5,594 nucleotides of DNA from Clostridia bacterium (GTDB taxonomy: Bacteria > Bacillota > Clostridia > Christensenellales > CAG-1252): NCBI GenBank assembly GCA_017455385.1, contig JAFTBD010000040.1:1-5594 (forward strand). Reading direction: 5' to 3'. The position numbers and the translations under genes were made by a program. Positions 4,408 to 5,594 of the stretch are shown in pieces; positions within the stretch are counted from its first letter, which is position 1, and the number at the start of each line of letters is the position of its first letter. The notes under the pieces are model-generated. The model did not search any database. It worked only from the letters and a program-made list of their open reading frames with translations, and was not told the origin of the DNA.

Positions 4408-5594
4408 ATGGATTCTATCACTTTACGCAGTCTTTACCTCAACTTTTTCAAAGACAGAGGACACGCCGTCATTCAGGGCGCCTCTCTGATCCCCGAGAAC
4501 GATCCCACCGTCCTCTTCACCACCGCGGGTATGCACCCCCTCGTGCCTTACCTCTGCGGCGAGAAGCACCCGCAGGGCACCCGTCTCACCGACGTGCAGA
4601 AATGTGTCCGTACGGGCGACATCGACGAGGTGGGCGACAATACCCACTGCACCTTCTTCGAGATGCTGGGCAATTGGTCTCTCGGCGATTATTTCAAGAA
4701 GGAAGCCATCTCTTGGAGCTATGAGTTCCTGACGGGTGTCTTGAAGATCGATCCTTCCCGCCTCGCCGTGTCCGTATTCGGCGGGGACGAGACCGCGCCT
4801 CGCGACGACGAAGCCGCTTCCATTTGGAAAGCGTGCGGCATCGCGGCGGACAGGATCTTCTATCTCCCCAAGAAAAATAACTGGTGGGGACCCGCGGGAC
4901 AGACGGGACCGTGCGGAACGGACACCGAGATGTTCATCGACACCGGCAAGCCGAAGTGCAGCGAGGAATGTTCTCCCGCCTGCGATTGCGGCAAATATAT
5001 CGAGATCTGGAACGACGTTTTTATGCAGTACAATAAGCAGGCGGACGGCACTTTCGCCCCTCTCGCACAGAAGAACGTCGACACGGGCATGGGGCTCGAG
5101 CGTACCCTCTGTATCCTCAATGGATACAAGTCGGTGTATGAGACCGACCTCTTCAAAGACGCCATCACGAAGCTCGAGGATCTCTCGGGCAGGAAATACG
5201 GCGGGAATGCCGACGACACCAAGGCGATGCGTATCATCGCGGATCACATCCGTACGGCGACGATGCTCCTCGGCGATCAGAAGGGCGTCACCCCCTCCAA
5301 CGTCGACCAAGGCTACGTCTTGCGCCGTTTGATCCGTCGTGCCGTGCGTTTCGGCAGGCTCATTTCTCTCCCCGAGGGCGCGCTCAGCGAAGTGGCGAAG
5401 GTCTATATCGCGCAGTATCAGGACATCTATCCCGAGATCAAAGAGAACGCGGAGAAGATCATCACCGAGCTCGAGAAAGAGGTCGCGCGTTTCTCTTCCG
5501 TCCTCCAACAGGGACTGAAGGAATTCGAGAAGGTCATCAGCTATCTTCCCGTGAAGCGCCTGTCCGGTAAGACGGCATTCAAGCTCTACGACAC
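4408..5594 (+). CDS. alaS: Alanyl-tRNA synthetase, N-terminal part (cut by window end)
   Basis: This class II synthetase charges tRNA-Ala with alanine in the cytoplasm. The frame is open from ATG 4408 to the window end (395 codons), so the editing and C-terminal domains cannot be assessed. The catalytic core shows the motif 2 region TFFEMLGNWSLGDYF (82-96), GPAGQTGPCG (161-170), IEIWNDVFMQYNKQADG (198-214) and motif 3 GMGLER (227-232), followed by the tRNA-binding helices with ADHIRTATMLLGD (288-300) and VLRRLIRRAVRFGR (304-317). An unusual cluster, C184-x3-C188-x3-C192-x-C194, sits between the TDTEMF strand and IEIWN, where the E. coli enzyme has an unrelated glycine/proline-rich loop. AAGGAAG (4392-4398) overlaps the regulator's stop and serves as ribosome binding site nine bases ahead. 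Probably co-transcribed with the regulator. The variant resembles forms in some Firmicutes and candidate-phylum bacteria, recalled rather than tested. Confidence 0.96.
   Translation, partial: MDSITLRSLYLNFFKDRGHAVIQGASLIPENDPTVLFTTAGMHPLVPYLCGEKHPQGTRLTDVQKCVRTGDIDEVGDNTHCTFFEMLGNWSLGDYFKKEAISWSYEFLTGVLKIDPSRLAVSVFGGDETAPRDDEAASIWKACGIAADRIFYLPKKNNWWGPAGQTGPCGTDTEMFIDTGKPKCSEECSPACDCGKYIEIWNDVFMQYNKQADGTFAPLAQKNVDTGMGLERTLCILNGYKSVYETDLFKDAITKLEDLSGRKYGGNADDTKAMRIIADHIRTATMLLGDQKGVTPSNVDQGYVLRRLIRRAVRFGRLISLPEGALSEVAKVYIAQYQDIYPEIKENAEKIITELEKEVARFSSVLQQGLKEFEKVISYLPVKRLSGKTAFKLYD

Overview
The window looks like chromosomal DNA from a moderately GC-rich, Firmicutes/Clostridia-type bacterium, probably an uncultured gut-type lineage. 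The evidence is strong AGGAGG-type ribosome binding sites, TTG/GTG/ATG starts, sigma-A-like promoters with 17-base spacers, a clostridial-style LysR regulator and a class I purine nucleoside phosphorylase. The assignment is inferred from gene style and is not proven. All protein-coding genes lie on the + strand.

Layout. (1) 1-596: the 3' part of a DUF4422-type putative glycosyltransferase gene, its start lying upstream of the window. (2) 593-1411: purine nucleoside phosphorylase, joined to the first gene by an ATGA stop/start overlap and closed by a compact intrinsic terminator (1420-1441). (3) 1495-2985: IMP dehydrogenase of the divergent type best known from the protozoan Tritrichomonas foetus, behind an AT-rich leader holding five AAT triplets. 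(4) 2986-3487: a 502-base gene-free region with layered structure: a weak terminator-like hairpin, a long interrupted inverted repeat, further GC-rich stems, two promoter-like sites, a 10-base direct repeat, a nine-unit array of 7-base repeats and a perfect 14-base palindrome. (5) 3488-4393: a LysR-family regulator with a GTG start. (6) 4408-5594: the N-terminal 395 codons of alanyl-tRNA synthetase, cut by the window end and lying 14 bases behind the regulator.

Function. Genes 2 and 3 are both in purine metabolism. The phosphorylase releases hypoxanthine or guanine from nucleosides, and IMP dehydrogenase commits IMP to guanine nucleotides. They are adjacent but separated by a terminator, so they are probably transcribed independently. 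The regulator and alaS probably share one transcript from the strong promoter at 3428-3456; no T-box leader is visible. The most unusual parts are the repeat-rich intergenic region, the T. foetus-like IMP dehydrogenase and a four-cysteine cluster in the AlaRS catalytic domain. I see no defence system, CRISPR array, transposase, tRNA or rRNA.
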